Source: Methylobacterium sp. J-048 (GTDB taxonomy: Bacteria; Pseudomonadota; Alphaproteobacteria; Rhizobiales; Beijerinckiaceae). Taken from it: a stretch of 64,000 bases of DNA. Numbering within the stretch: position 1 is the first letter of the stretch; every line of letters begins with the position of its first letter. A model generated the notes under the pieces. It was not told where the DNA came from. It searched no databases and saw only the letters and a list, made by a program, of their open reading frames with translations. The translations under genes were made by a program, and so were the position numbers. The stretch spans positions 25,447 through 89,446 of the forward strand of contig NZ_JAKSYL010000256.1 in NCBI RefSeq assembly GCF_022829515.1, read 5' to 3'. Of this stretch, positions 24,560 to 33,522 are shown piece by piece.

Positions 24560-26599
24560 ATGGCTGAGGCAGCGGCCACCGCCGGCTCGCAACAGCCCGC
24601 GGCGTCGGCCGTGGACCGGCTGATCGGGTTCCTCGACGCCTGGGTGCCCAAGCCCGCGGCCTGGGCGTTCGCGCTGCGCATCTGGATCGCCATGATGCTG
24701 GCGCTCGCGGCCGCGTTCTGGCTTCAGCTCGACAGCGCCTCGTCGGCGGCCACCTGCGTGGCGATCCTCGCCCAGCCTAAGCGCGGGCAGGCGATCTCGA
24801 AGGCGGTCTACCGTCTGCTCGGAACGTTGATCGGCGCCGCGGTGTCGATCGTGTTCATGGCGCTGTTCGGGCAGGATCGGGTGCTGCTGCTGGTCTCGTT
24901 CACGGTCTGGCTCGGCCTGTGCGTGTTCACCGCGCACTATCTGCAGGATACCCGCGCCTACGGGGCGATGCTGTCGGGCTACACGGTGGCGATCATTGCG
25001 TTGGGCCAGATCGACGAGCCGCAGGGCACCTTCGATGCCGCCGTCTCACGCGTCGCCGTGATCGTGCTCGGCATCCTCGTGATCACCTTCATCAACGATG
25101 CCCTGGCCTCTCCGAGCACGTGGCGGACGCTGCTGCCCCAGCTCGGCAAGGCCTGGGACGACACCCGCGCGTATGCGCGCGAGACTCTCGACAAGGGCGA
25201 TCTCGGCGCATCCCGCACCGCTGCGCTGATCCGCACCGTCGCGCCGATGCGAGCCGATGCCAGCGCCATCGCCGGCGAACTCGACGACGGCCCTTGGCGG
25301 GCCGCAGGTGCGCGCAGTTGCATTGCAGCCCTCTATGTCCTGGCGGCCGCGATCCGCGCGGTCGCGGTCGCCGCTGCCTGCCTGCGCACCCGCAGTCCCG
25401 CCGTGGAGGAGGCGCTCCGGATCTGTCGTCGCGTCGTCGAGGACCCCGATCCGGATTCGCTCGACGCGGACGACGTGCGGATGCGCGACCTAGTCGACGC
25501 CGCGATCCGCGACGGCAACCGGCCCCTCGACGAGGTCGTGGTGCTCCAGCGGGCCCTCGACGTCGTCTGTGCGGCGACCTTCGCGCAGGACGGGATCCGG
25601 GCGGTGGCCGACGGCCATCAGCCCCTGCGCGACGCGAACCTGCCGACGCATCGGGACTTCCCGGTGGCGCTGCGCGGAGCGCTGCGGGTGGCGGTCGGGT
25701 TCGCGGTGACCGCAGCGGCCTTCGTAGCGCTCGGCTTGCCACAGGCGTCCTTCGCGCTCGTCCAGGTCGCCGCCACCGCAGCCCTGTCCTCGGTGACGCC
25801 CGACCCGAAAAAATTCGCCAACGGCGTGGTGATCGGGATGACCCTGGCCGCGACCTTCGCGGGTATCGCTCGCTTCGTGTTCCTCGACGGGGTTCAGAGT
25901 TTCCCGATGCTCGCCATCGTGATGGCGCCGGTGATCTTCCTCGGCTGCTTCCTGTCGCTGAATCCGAAGACCTTCGGCATCGGCTTCATCCTGATCGTGT
26001 TCTTTCCCGTGCTGCTCGGTCCGGCCAACCCGCAGAGCTACGACGCGCAGACCTTCCTGCTGAACGCATTCCTCGTGGTGGCCGCCGCCATCATCCTGTC
26101 GATCGTGGTGCGTCTGGTGCTGCCGGTCACCGCCGAACAGCAGCGGGTCTACGCCCTCGATTCGGCCCGGCACGCCCTGGCCGATGCCCTGGTCGGCGAA
26201 GGCGGCGACGCGACCACCCGGACGAGCCTGAACGCCGACCGCCTGTTCCAGTTCGCCGGATACAGCTCGGGCAGCGGCGCTGTGCGCCGGGCGAGCCTCT
26301 CGCACGCCTTCGCGCTCGCTCGGCTTGAGGCCGCGGCGGCCCGGGCCCATGCCGAATTGCGCCGGCTCTGGCCGATCGAACCGCTGCGGGAGGCGATCCA
26401 GCGGAGCCGGACCGCCCTGGCCGCGGGGGACGACCGCGCCCTTGAGACCGGAGCCCGGGATCTCATCCGGGCGGCCTCGCGGCAGGACCGGGATGTTCGG
26501 CTCACCACGGCGCGGGCCGCTAGCGATCTCGTGACGGCGGCGCGGACCATCGCACGCCATCGGCGATTCTTGCGCCGACTCGACATCGCATTGTTCTAA
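24560..26599 (+). CDS. FUSC-family efflux protein (AaeB-like)
   Basis: 679-residue inner-membrane protein of the fusaric-acid-resistance/aromatic acid exporter family. Two membrane bundles of about five or six helices each (roughly 30-190 and 375-520), separated and followed by long cytoplasmic helical domains, is the family layout. Seen motifs include KRGQAISKAVYRLLGTLIGA in the first bundle and VTPDPKKFANGVVIGMTLA in the second. With the DUF1656 and HlyD genes immediately downstream it forms a tripartite-type pump like AaeXAB, likely exporting aromatic carboxylic acids or similar weak acids; the substrate is inferred from family only. Confidence 0.92.
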   Translation: MAEAAATAGSQQPAASAVDRLIGFLDAWVPKPAAWAFALRIWIAMMLALAAAFWLQLDSASSAATCVAILAQPKRGQAISKAVYRLLGTLIGAAVSIVFMALFGQDRVLLLVSFTVWLGLCVFTAHYLQDTRAYGAMLSGYTVAIIALGQIDEPQGTFDAAVSRVAVIVLGILVITFINDALASPSTWRTLLPQLGKAWDDTRAYARETLDKGDLGASRTAALIRTVAPMRADASAIAGELDDGPWRAAGARSCIAALYVLAAAIRAVAVAAACLRTRSPAVEEALRICRRVVEDPDPDSLDADDVRMRDLVDAAIRDGNRPLDEVVVLQRALDVVCAATFAQDGIRAVADGHQPLRDANLPTHRDFPVALRGALRVAVGFAVTAAAFVALGLPQASFALVQVAATAALSSVTPDPKKFANGVVIGMTLAATFAGIARFVFLDGVQSFPMLAIVMAPVIFLGCFLSLNPKTFGIGFILIVFFPVLLGPANPQSYDAQTFLLNAFLVVAAAIILSIVVRLVLPVTAEQQRVYALDSARHALADALVGEGGDATTRTSLNADRLFQFAGYSSGSGAVRRASLSHAFALARLEAAAARAHAELRRLWPIEPLREAIQRSRTALAAGDDRALETGARDLIRAASRQDRDVRLTTARAASDLVTAARTIARHRRFLRRLDIALF

Positions 26600-26622
26600 C
26601 GCAGGGGTTGGTTCGGGCCGGC

Positions 26623-26817
26623 ATGTACCAGGACATTCACATCGGCGGGGTGCTGATCTCCTCGTTCGTCGCCTATGCGCTCGCAGCCTTCGTGATCCTG
26701 CTGATCCTGCGCCGGGTCTTCGCCCAAATCCGCTTCAGCCGTTACGTCGCCAACGCCCCGCTCGCCGAGGCCGGCATCTACGTCTGCGTCCTCGCCCTCC
26801 TGATCGCGTTCATCTAG
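26623..26817 (+). CDS. DUF1656 small membrane protein (AaeX-like)
   Basis: 64-residue inner-membrane protein with two membrane helices (LISSFVAYALAAFVILLIL and AEAGIYVCVLALLIAFI) joined by a basic loop. This is the DUF1656/AaeX family, nearly always encoded between the FUSC and HlyD parts of aromatic acid efflux operons, of unknown role. I start at ATG 26623 (MYQDIHIGGV), the usual family N-terminus; a TTG five codons earlier is possible. It lies 23 bases after the FUSC gene, and its TAG is immediately followed by the ATG of the HlyD gene. Confidence 0.88.
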   Translation: MYQDIHIGGVLISSFVAYALAAFVILLILRRVFAQIRFSRYVANAPLAEAGIYVCVLALLIAFI

Positions 26818-27867
26818 ATGCCCGCCACCACCGCCGACGAGGACGATCCCAAGGCTGCTTCCCGCGCGACCGCGCAGAGCCGGGCCGATCCACCGCCGCT
26901 CACGGCACGCCGGGGCCGTGCGGCCAAGGTCTTCCGCCTGGCCGCCACCGGCTTGATCCTGCTCTTCGCCTTCGTGGCCGCCGTCTTCGTCTGGGAATTC
27001 TACGTCGCCGCGCCCTGGACCCGGGACGGCAGCGTGCGCGTCCAGGTCGCCAACATCGCCCCGCAGGTGTCCGGGCAGATCGTCGACCTGCGCGTCCAGG
27101 ACAACCAGTTCGTCCACAAGGGCGACCTGCTCTACGTGATCGACCCGGTCGATTTCGAGGTCGCGGTCACCTCGGCCGATGCCGAGGTGAAGAACCGCGA
27201 GGCCGATCTTCAGGTGAAGAACGCGCAATCGGCCCGGCGCCAGGCGCTCACCACCGTCTCGACCTCGATCGAGGAGAAGCAGCAATTCGCCGGGACCGCC
27301 AAGATCGCCGAGGCGTCGCTGGAGAGCGCGCAGGCGCAGCTGCGGCAGGCCAAGGTCAATCTCGAACGGACCCAGGTGAAGTCCACGGTCAACGGCCGGG
27401 TGACCAACCTGCTGATGCGGGTCGGCGACTACGCCCGCACCGGCACCTCGAACATCAGCATCGTCGACACGGATTCGTTCTGGATCGACGGCTATTTCGA
27501 GGAGACCAAGATGGCCAACATCCATGTCGGCGACTCGGCCGACATCAAGCTGATGGGCTACGGGCCGCATCTCGCCGGGGCGGTCGAGAGCATCACCCTC
27601 GGCATCTCCACCGCCAACGCCGCCGCGAGCACGCAGGGGCTGCCGGACGTGAACCCGGTCTACACCTGGGTGCGCCTGGCCCAGCGCGTCCCGGTGCGCG
27701 TCCGCATCGACCACAAGCCGGACGACGTGCCGCTGGTGGCCGGCATGACCGCAACCGTGGTTGTGGGCACCGGCCGCGCGCCGATGCCGGTTTGGTTCGT
27801 GGATCTGCGGCAGCGCCTCTTCGCCTTCTCGGGCTCGCCGACAGGCGACCAGACCGGGGCGCGTTAG
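26818..27867 (+). CDS. HlyD/EmrA-family membrane fusion protein (AaeA-like)
   Basis: 349-residue periplasmic adaptor anchored by one N-terminal membrane helix (about 40-60). After the anchor come the biotinyl-lipoyl half motif (VANIAPQVSGQIVDLRVQDN, then FVHKGDLLYVIDPVDFEVAV), a coiled-coil hairpin (about 120-195, Gln/Ala/Glu-rich), the second lipoyl half (GRVTNLLMRVGDYARTG) and a beta-barrel domain with GYFEETKMANIHVGDSA. This is the architecture of adaptors that pair with FUSC pumps. No start ambiguity: ATG directly follows the previous stop. Last gene of the efflux operon; a LysE-type gene converges after it. Confidence 0.93.
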   Translation: MPATTADEDDPKAASRATAQSRADPPPLTARRGRAAKVFRLAATGLILLFAFVAAVFVWEFYVAAPWTRDGSVRVQVANIAPQVSGQIVDLRVQDNQFVHKGDLLYVIDPVDFEVAVTSADAEVKNREADLQVKNAQSARRQALTTVSTSIEEKQQFAGTAKIAEASLESAQAQLRQAKVNLERTQVKSTVNGRVTNLLMRVGDYARTGTSNISIVDTDSFWIDGYFEETKMANIHVGDSADIKLMGYGPHLAGAVESITLGISTANAAASTQGLPDVNPVYTWVRLAQRVPVRVRIDHKPDDVPLVAGMTATVVVGTGRAPMPVWFVDLRQRLFAFSGSPTGDQTGAR

Positions 27868-27924
27868 CGCCTCGTCCCGAAAGGTGGTTGCCGCCCTCCT
27901 CTGCCGCGAGCCGCCGCTCCTGTG

Positions 27925-28557
27925 TCAGCGCTGCGACTCGGTCGCCATCCTGACGGCGAGCGCGGCGAACACCGTTCCCATCACCCAGCGCTGCACGGCG
28001 GCGAACGACCGACGATACGTGAAGAGCCTGGCGATCGAACTCGCGGACACGATGAAGATCGCGTTGATCATCAAGCTGATGACGATCTGCGTCGTGCCGA
28101 GCACGAGAGCCTGGCTCAGGACGCTGCCGTTCGCCGGATCGATGAATTGTGGCAGCAGCGAGAGATACATGATCGCGATCTTGGGATTGAGCAGGTTGGT
28201 CAACAATCCCATGGCGAACAGTCTGGTCGAGCTGCTCGGCGGCAAATTCTTGACTTGGATCGGCGAGCGACCCCCCGGCCGGACGGCTTGCACGGCGAGC
28301 CACAGCAGATAGAGCGCGCCCACGACGCGAACGGCATCGTAGGCATAGGGCACTGCCAGGAGCAGGGCCGTAATACCGAACGCCGCACACAGCATGTAGA
28401 CGACGAAGCCGAGCGCGACGCCGCCGAGGGATATGAATCCGGCGGCCCTGCCCTGGCAGATCGAACGCGAGATCACGTAGGCCATGTTCGGCCCCGGGGT
28501 CAGGACCATCCCGACGGCAACGGCCGCGAAGGCGAGCAGGTTGTGTGCGTCGGGCAT
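27925..28557 (-). CDS. LysE/RhtB-family amino acid exporter
   Basis: 210-residue inner-membrane exporter with about six helices. The signature VGMVLTPGPNMAYVISRSI at the N-terminus (the conserved T-P-G-P-N) and the LLTNLLNPKIAIMYLSLLPQF segment in the middle identify the RhtB branch (homoserine, threonine or related efflux); the precise substrate is not predictable. Start ATG 28557 (MPDAHN) has AGGA seven bases upstream; the longer frame adds an Arg-rich non-membrane leader and is rejected. Divergent from the DUF2380-like gene and convergent with the HlyD gene. Confidence 0.9.
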   Translation of the reverse strand: MPDAHNLLAFAAVAVGMVLTPGPNMAYVISRSICQGRAAGFISLGGVALGFVVYMLCAAFGITALLLAVPYAYDAVRVVGALYLLWLAVQAVRPGGRSPIQVKNLPPSSSTRLFAMGLLTNLLNPKIAIMYLSLLPQFIDPANGSVLSQALVLGTTQIVISLMINAIFIVSASSIARLFTYRRSFAAVQRWVMGTVFAALAVRMATESQR

Positions 28558-28697
28558 CTGTCCTGGCTTCCCCAACATCCGGCGACTCGGTGCGAGAGGA
28601 ACGATACCGCATCGTGCCGCCCGATCGCAGGCGCGAACGCAAATCTGGCGCGTTGGCCCTGCATGGCGCCGAGACGCGCGCCGCCGAGGAGACGCCC

Positions 28698-29183
28698 ATG
28701 CTCCGGACCGCATTCTGCGTGGCCGCCCTATCGGTCGCGGCCGGCCCGGCCCTGGCCGCCCCCGAGAAGGCCGCGGTGTTCGACTTCCAGTTCTCCAACC
28801 TCTCGCCGGTGCCGGGCGACGACGCCGACCGGGCGCGGCTCGATCGCACCAGCGCCCAGTTGCGCGACCTTCTCCAGAAGAAGGGTCTGTTCGTGATCGT
28901 GCCGACCGATCCGGTCAAGGACGAGGTCGCCAAGAGCGCGGACCTACGCCGCTGCAACGGCTGCGCCGACACCTTCGCCCGCAAGCTCGGCGCCGACGTG
29001 GCGATCACCGGTGAGGTCCAGAAGGTGTCCAACCTGATCCTGAACCTCAACGTCTACGTCAAGCAGCTCTCCGGCAACGTCCCGGAGAAGGCCTACAGCG
29101 TCGACGTGCGCGGAGACACGGACGAGTCCTTCGAGCGCGGGATACGGTTTCTGGTCGAGAACAACATGGGCGGCGGCAAGTAG
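28698..29183 (+). CDS. Exported DUF2380-like protein
   Basis: 161 residues with a Sec signal peptide (MLRTAFCVAALSVAAGPALA, cleavage after ALA near 20). The mature protein resembles the DUF2380 family: KAAVFDFQFSNLSPVPGDDA, a helix with RTSAQLRDLLQKKGLFVIV, the two-Cys turn LRRCNGCADTFARKLGAD, and the strand block VAITGEVQKVSNLILNLNVY. The fold suggests a TolB-N-like or DUF-type periplasmic domain; function is unknown. In methylotrophs such proteins can lie near methanol-oxidation genes, but none are seen here. GAGGAGA precedes the ATG at good spacing. Confidence 0.78.
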   Translation: MLRTAFCVAALSVAAGPALAAPEKAAVFDFQFSNLSPVPGDDADRARLDRTSAQLRDLLQKKGLFVIVPTDPVKDEVAKSADLRRCNGCADTFARKLGADVAITGEVQKVSNLILNLNVYVKQLSGNVPEKAYSVDVRGDTDESFERGIRFLVENNMGGGK

Positions 29184-29709
29184 AGCGCGGGCGATCCGGA
29201 CGGACACGACGTAAACTTTTGTAGTGCCGTACTCGGTCTTGTAAGTCGTTGATCCACTGATGCCGCGCTGCGGCGCTGCTGGGCGAGATCAGAGAAAAGC
29301 GAGCGTGGCCGGAATTTCCGTGTTGACGCACATCCGAACCCGGCGCAGTCTTCAGATGTGTTCAGCAACAGCGGACACAGATCAGATTAGCGCCACGCAC
29401 ATCAGGGATGTGCTGGTCTTGATCGGTCCCCCGAAGCTGGAGGAGACAGGCATGACTCCACCGCAGCGTGACGCCGCCTAGACGATTTTTGGGACAGGTT
29501 CGGCCCGGGATCCAGCGGCAGCAAACGAACAACCGGACGGGAGCGGCCCCAGGGGCGCAGAAGCGGCCAAGTGATGGCCCGTCTTCGAATGCGCGAAAGG
29601 CCCCACTTAGCGCCGCTTCCGCCGCGGTTTCTTCTTCAGGACCCGATCTGCCACCGCCCGCCCGGCATGGCCGCGGCGGGATCTCATCGTGCCGTGATCC
29701 AAACGCGGC
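29184..29709. other. Intergenic region downstream of gatB
   Basis: About 526 bases with no large gene. The only feature I would point to is a 26-codon basic frame at 29607-29687 on the minus strand (entered separately). A nine-codon plus-strand frame at 29452-29481 has GGAGGAGA before its ATG but nothing else to support it. The segment 29200-29400 is less GC-rich than its surroundings and may be an old insertion or decayed gene. Confidence 0.5.
29607..29687 (-). CDS. Possible very basic 26-aa peptide
   Basis: A short minus-strand frame just after gatB: ATG 29687, stop TAA. The peptide is almost all basic at its end (VLKKKPRRKRR), with Arg/Gly/Ala before. It has no clear ribosome binding site and could be chance coding in GC-rich DNA, or the surviving end of a longer gene. 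It sits 22 bases after the gatB stop, so could be translated as the last cistron. Confidence 0.25.
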   Translation of the reverse strand: MRSRRGHAGRAVADRVLKKKPRRKRR

Positions 29710-31182
29710 TCAGGCGATCCCGAGCTTGTCCTTGAGCAGCGCGTTGACCGCCGCCGGGTTCGCCTTGCCGCCGGTCGCCTTCATGGTCTGGCCGACGAAC
29801 CAGCCGAGCAGGGTCGGCTTCTCCTTGGCCTGGGCGACCTTGTCGGGGTTGGCCGCGATGATCTGGTCGATGGCGGCCTCGATGGCGCCGGTGTCGGTCA
29901 CCTGCTTCATGCCGCGGCTCTCGACCACGGCGCGTGGGTCGCCGCCCTCGGTCCAGACGATCTCGAACAGGTCCTTGGCGATCTTGCCGGAGATCACGCC
30001 CTCGCCGATCAGGTCGACGATCGCGCCGAGCTGGTCGGCCGAGACCGGCGTCGCGTCGATGGCGAGGCCCTCCTTGTTGAGGCGGCCGAACAGCTCGTTG
30101 ATCACCCAGTTGGCGGCGGCCTTGCCGTCGCGGCCCTTGGCGACCGCCTCGTAGTAATCGGCCGAAGCGCGCTCGGCCACGAGCACGCCGGCATCGTAGG
30201 GCGAAAGGCCGTAATCCTTGACGAACCGCGCCTTCTTGGCGTCCGGCAGCTCCGGAAGGCCGGCCGCCAGGGCATCGACATAGGCCTGGTCGAATTCGAG
30301 CGGCAGCAGGTCGGGATCGGGGAAGTAGCGGTAATCGTGCGCCTCTTCCTTCGAGCGCATCGAGCGGGTCTCGCCCTTGCCCGGATCGAACAGGCGCGTC
30401 TCCTGGTCGATCGTGCCGCCATCCTCCAGGATCGCGATCTGGCGGCGCGCCTCGGTCTCGATCGCCTGGCCGATGAAGCGGATCGAGTTGACGTTCTTGA
30501 TCTCGCAGCGCGTGCCGAGCGGCTCGCCGGGGCGGCGCACCGAGACGTTGACATCGGCGCGCAACGAGCCCTTCTCCATGTCGCCGTCGCAGGTGCCGAG
30601 ATAGCGCAGGATCGTGCGCAGCTTGGTCACGTAGGCCTTGGCCTCCTCCGACGAGCGCAGGTCCGGCCGGGAGACGATCTCCATCAGCGCCACGCCCGAG
30701 CGGTTGAGGTCGACGAAGCTGCGCAGCGGATCCTGGTCGTGCAGCGACTTGCCGGCATCCTGCTCCAGGTGCAGGCGCTCGATGCCGACCGTGATCGACG
30801 TGCCGTCGAGCATATCGACCAGCACTTCGCCCTCGCCGACGATCGGGTCCTTGTACTGCGAGATCTGGTAGCCCTGCGGCAGGTCGGGATAGAAATAGTT
30901 CTTCCGGTCGAACACCGAGCGCCGGTTGATCTGGGCCTTCAGGCCGAGCCCGGTGCGCACCGCCTGGGCGATGCATTCGGCGTTGATCACCGGCAGCATG
31001 CCGGGCATCGCGGCGTCGACCAGCGAGACGTGGTCGTTCGGCTCAGCCCCGAACTCGGTCGAGGCGCCGGAGAACAGCTTGGCGCGGCTGGAGACCTGGG
31101 CATGGACCTCCATGCCGACGACGACCTCCCAGTCGTGCAGGCCGCCCTTGATCAGTTTTTTGGGATCGACAGGTGCGTTCAT
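29710..31182 (-). CDS. gatB: Glutamyl/aspartyl-tRNA amidotransferase subunit B
   Basis: 490-residue kinase/tRNA-binding subunit of GatCAB, which phosphorylates Glu-tRNA-Gln or Asp-tRNA-Asn and receives ammonia from GatA. Family signatures: WEVVVGMEVHAQVSSRAKLF at the start, VFDRKNYFYPDLPQGYQISQ, the metal-site EIVSRPDLRSSEEAKAYV, and the C-terminal YqeY-type tRNA-binding tail (PDKVAQAKEKPTLLGWFVGQ and the end ALLKDKLGIA). Length is normal. It is the last Gat gene, separated from gatA by a small membrane-protein gene and a dispersed palindrome, an unusual split. Confidence 0.97.
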   Translation of the reverse strand: MNAPVDPKKLIKGGLHDWEVVVGMEVHAQVSSRAKLFSGASTEFGAEPNDHVSLVDAAMPGMLPVINAECIAQAVRTGLGLKAQINRRSVFDRKNYFYPDLPQGYQISQYKDPIVGEGEVLVDMLDGTSITVGIERLHLEQDAGKSLHDQDPLRSFVDLNRSGVALMEIVSRPDLRSSEEAKAYVTKLRTILRYLGTCDGDMEKGSLRADVNVSVRRPGEPLGTRCEIKNVNSIRFIGQAIETEARRQIAILEDGGTIDQETRLFDPGKGETRSMRSKEEAHDYRYFPDPDLLPLEFDQAYVDALAAGLPELPDAKKARFVKDYGLSPYDAGVLVAERASADYYEAVAKGRDGKAAANWVINELFGRLNKEGLAIDATPVSADQLGAIVDLIGEGVISGKIAKDLFEIVWTEGGDPRAVVESRGMKQVTDTGAIEAAIDQIIAANPDKVAQAKEKPTLLGWFVGQTMKATGGKANPAAVNALLKDKLGIA

Positions 31183-31225
31183 GGTCGTCCGGGCCGGAAA
31201 GGCTTGTCAGGGGCCTCCATCCCCA

Positions 31226-31333
31226 CCCTCATCCTGAGGTGCCGCGAAGCGGCCTCGCAGGAGGGCTCCAGGGATCGCGCGGCCGCTGGAGGCTCCTTCG
31301 AGGCCTGCTCGCGCGGGCACCTCAGGATGAGGG
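31226..31333. repeat. Long dispersed palindrome, family B copy 1
   Basis: An imperfect palindrome of about 108 bases whose ends are CCCTCATCCTGAGGTGC and GCACCTCAGGATGAGGG. The internal arms include CGAGGC/GGCTCC segments. The same ends and a similar interior occur at 43373-43486. This type of element (CTCATCCTGAGG ends) is recalled from other Rhizobiales genomes, where it is a non-coding dispersed repeat. It lies between gatB and the small membrane-protein gene. Confidence 0.85.
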
Positions 31334-31385
31334 CGCGAGTAGGAGCAGGTGTCGTCCATCACTTACGGGCCGCCCCGCACAAGAA

Positions 31386-31685
31386 TCAAGCGCGCCGGGC
31401 GATCACCCGCCGGGCGCCGTAGCCGATCATCGCCCAGAGCAGGGCGGCGATGGCCCGGACCGGGAAAAAGGTCGGGCCGTCATGGGTGATCGGCGCCGGC
31501 CAGGGGATCCCGGCCGCGCTCACCGCCCAGGAGAACAGCACCGAGAAGCCGAGCGCCGCGATTGCCGCGATGAACACCTTGCCGAACTGGCTGGCGGTCC
31601 AGCCGAGATAGACCGCCACCACGATCAGTGCCGGATCGAACGCGGCCCAGATCCAGACCGTCCAAGGGTAAAACGGGACCGTCAT
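31386..31685 (-). CDS. Small membrane protein between gatA and gatB
   Basis: 99 residues with three probable membrane helices: around VWIWAAFDPALIVVAVYLGW, FIAAIAALGFSVLFSWAVSA and AIAALLWAMIGYGARRVI. It ends in a basic tail (ARRA). Its ATG overlaps the gatA stop by four bases (ATGA), so it is translated with gatA, yet it is not part of the known GatCAB complex. I recognise no family. The role could be unrelated to amidotransfer; conservation of its position in related genomes would be the first clue. Confidence 0.75.
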   Translation of the reverse strand: MTVPFYPWTVWIWAAFDPALIVVAVYLGWTASQFGKVFIAAIAALGFSVLFSWAVSAAGIPWPAPITHDGPTFFPVRAIAALLWAMIGYGARRVIARRA

Positions 31686-33169
31686 GCCCACCAGGGCTCG
31701 GGCAGCACCGTCCGGCCTGCAGCCTCCTCGATCACCTGGGCGACCGCGAACAGCGTCTCCTCGTCGAACGGCCGGCCGATCAGCTGGAGGCCGAGCGGCA
31801 GGCCCTGGCCGTCGATGCCGGCTGGGACCGCGATGCCGGGCAGCCCGGCCATGTTCACCGTCACGGTGAACACGTCGTTGAGATACATCTCCACCGGGTC
31901 GGCCGAGGCCTTCTCGCCGATGCCGAAGGCCGAGGACGGCGTCGCCGGGGTCAGGATCGCGTCGACGCCGGCCGCATAGGCCTGCTCGAAGTCGCGCTTG
32001 ATCAGCGTGCGGATTTTTTGGGCGCGCACGTAATAGGCGTCGTAGTAGCCCGCCGAGAGCACGTAGGTGCCGATCATGATCCGGCGCTTGACCTCGCGGC
32101 CGAAGCCGGCGGCGCGGGTGTTCTCGTACATCCCGGCGATGTCCTTGCCGGGCACGCGCAGGCCGTAGCGGACGCCGTCGTAGCGGGCGAGGTTCGAGGA
32201 CGCCTCGGCCGGGGCGACGATGTAGTAGGCCGGCAGCGCCGAGGAGGTATGCGGCAGCGAGATTTCCTTGATCGTCGCGCCGGCATCCTTCAGCCAAGCG
32301 GCGCCGTCGTCCCAGAGCTTCTGGATCTCGGCCGGCATGCCGTCGACCCGGTATTCCTTCGGGATGCCGATGGTCAGGCCCTTCACGCCGCGGCCGACCG
32401 CGGCTTCGAAATCCGGGACCGCGAGATCGACGCAGGTCGTGTCCCGGGCATCCGGGCCGGCCATCGATCCCAAAAGAATCGCGCAATCGCGCACCGTCCG
32501 GGCGATCGGGCCGGCCTGGTCGAGGGAGGAGGCGAAGGCCACCGTGCCCCAGCGCGAGCAGCGGCCGTAGGTCGGCTTGATCCCCACGGTGCCGGTGAAG
32601 GCGGCCGGCTGGCGGATCGAGCCGCCGGTATCGGTGGCGGTTGCGCCCAGGCACAGCCGCGCCGCGACCGCCGCGGCCGAGCCGCCGGACGAGCCGCCCG
32701 GCACGAGCTTGGCATCGGAGCCCTTGCGCCGCCAGGGCGAGACGACGTTGCCGTAGGCGCTGGTCTCGTTGGACGAGCCCATGGCGAACTCGTCGAGGTT
32801 CAGCTTGCCGAGCATCACCGCGCCGTCGCGCCAGAGATTGGCCGAGACCGCGGATTCGTAGTGCGGCACGAAGGTCTCGAGGATCTTGGAGCCGGCGGTG
32901 GTGGTGACGCCGTCGGTGCAGAACAGGTCCTTGATCCCGAGCGGGATGCCTTCCAGCGGGCGGGCCTCGCCGGCGGCGATCTTCTGGTCCGCCTCCTCCG
33001 CCATCTTGAGGGCGTGGTCGGGCGTCTCGCGGATGAAGGCGTTCAGCACGCGGGCCTTGGCCATCGCGTCGAGATGCGCCTGGGTCAGCTCGCGGGCCGA
33101 GATCCGCTTCGCCTTGAGGGCGTCGCGCGCCTCGGCCAGGGTGAGTTCGTTCGGATCCACGCTGTTCAC
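31682..33169 (-). CDS. gatA: Glutamyl/aspartyl-tRNA amidotransferase subunit A
   Basis: 495-residue amidase-signature subunit that releases ammonia from glutamine and passes it to GatB. The Ser-cis-Ser-Lys triad is visible: Lys80 in IPLGIKDLF, the glycine/serine-rich GGSSGGSAAAVA near 158-168 with the cis-Ser about 160, and the nucleophile Ser184 in DTGGSIRQPAA. The normal length and the C-terminal GIDGQGLPLGLQLIG-type segment support a working enzyme. Start ATG 33169. It follows gatC after a 65-base gap and precedes the coupled membrane protein. Confidence 0.97.
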   Translation of the reverse strand: MNSVDPNELTLAEARDALKAKRISARELTQAHLDAMAKARVLNAFIRETPDHALKMAEEADQKIAAGEARPLEGIPLGIKDLFCTDGVTTTAGSKILETFVPHYESAVSANLWRDGAVMLGKLNLDEFAMGSSNETSAYGNVVSPWRRKGSDAKLVPGGSSGGSAAAVAARLCLGATATDTGGSIRQPAAFTGTVGIKPTYGRCSRWGTVAFASSLDQAGPIARTVRDCAILLGSMAGPDARDTTCVDLAVPDFEAAVGRGVKGLTIGIPKEYRVDGMPAEIQKLWDDGAAWLKDAGATIKEISLPHTSSALPAYYIVAPAEASSNLARYDGVRYGLRVPGKDIAGMYENTRAAGFGREVKRRIMIGTYVLSAGYYDAYYVRAQKIRTLIKRDFEQAYAAGVDAILTPATPSSAFGIGEKASADPVEMYLNDVFTVTVNMAGLPGIAVPAGIDGQGLPLGLQLIGRPFDEETLFAVAQVIEEAAGRTVLPEPWWA

Positions 33170-33234
33170 GTCCTCGCGCGCGCCGCCGCACGCATGCCGC
33201 CAGAATTCATGCTTCGCCGAAGGCCGGAAGCGGC

Positions 33235-33522
33235 CTACTCGACCACCTTCGGAACCAGGAAGTAGTTGTCTTCGGTCTCGGGGGCGTTGGCGACCACGTC
33301 GGCGGCGCGGCCGCCCTCGGTGACCACGTCCTCGCGCTTCTTCATCGCCATCGGGGTGACCGAGGTCATCGGCTCGACGCCGGACACGTCCACCGCGCCG
33401 AGCTGCTCGACGAAGGCCAGGATGGCGTTCAGCTCACCCTGCAGCGGACCGACCTCGTCGTCGGTGACCGCGATCCGCGCCAGATGCGCGATGCGCCGAA
33501 CCGTCTTCTCGTCGACCGACAT
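33235..33522 (-). CDS. gatC: Glutamyl/aspartyl-tRNA amidotransferase subunit C
   Basis: 95-residue structural subunit that wraps GatA and GatB together. Family pattern: MSVDEKTVRRIAHLARIAVT, then a helix with LNAILAFVEQLGAVDVSGVE, then PMTSVTPMAMKKREDVV, ending in NYFLVPKVVE. Start is ATG 33522; a longer frame upstream runs into non-conserved Arg-rich sequence. It is the first gene of gatC-gatA-(membrane protein)-gatB on the minus strand. Confidence 0.95.
   Translation of the reverse strand: MSVDEKTVRRIAHLARIAVTDDEVGPLQGELNAILAFVEQLGAVDVSGVEPMTSVTPMAMKKREDVVTEGGRAADVVANAPETEDNYFLVPKVVE

Noticed and set aside
29200..29400. tRNA or integrase remnant in the spacer before gatB
   Set aside because: No cloverleaf could be drawn and no integrase motif reads in any frame; only lower GC supports an insertion.
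29452..29481. Nine-codon plus-strand leader-like frame with a good binding site
   Set aside because: No structured attenuator or target gene follows; the next plus-strand gene is far away and gatB runs opposite.
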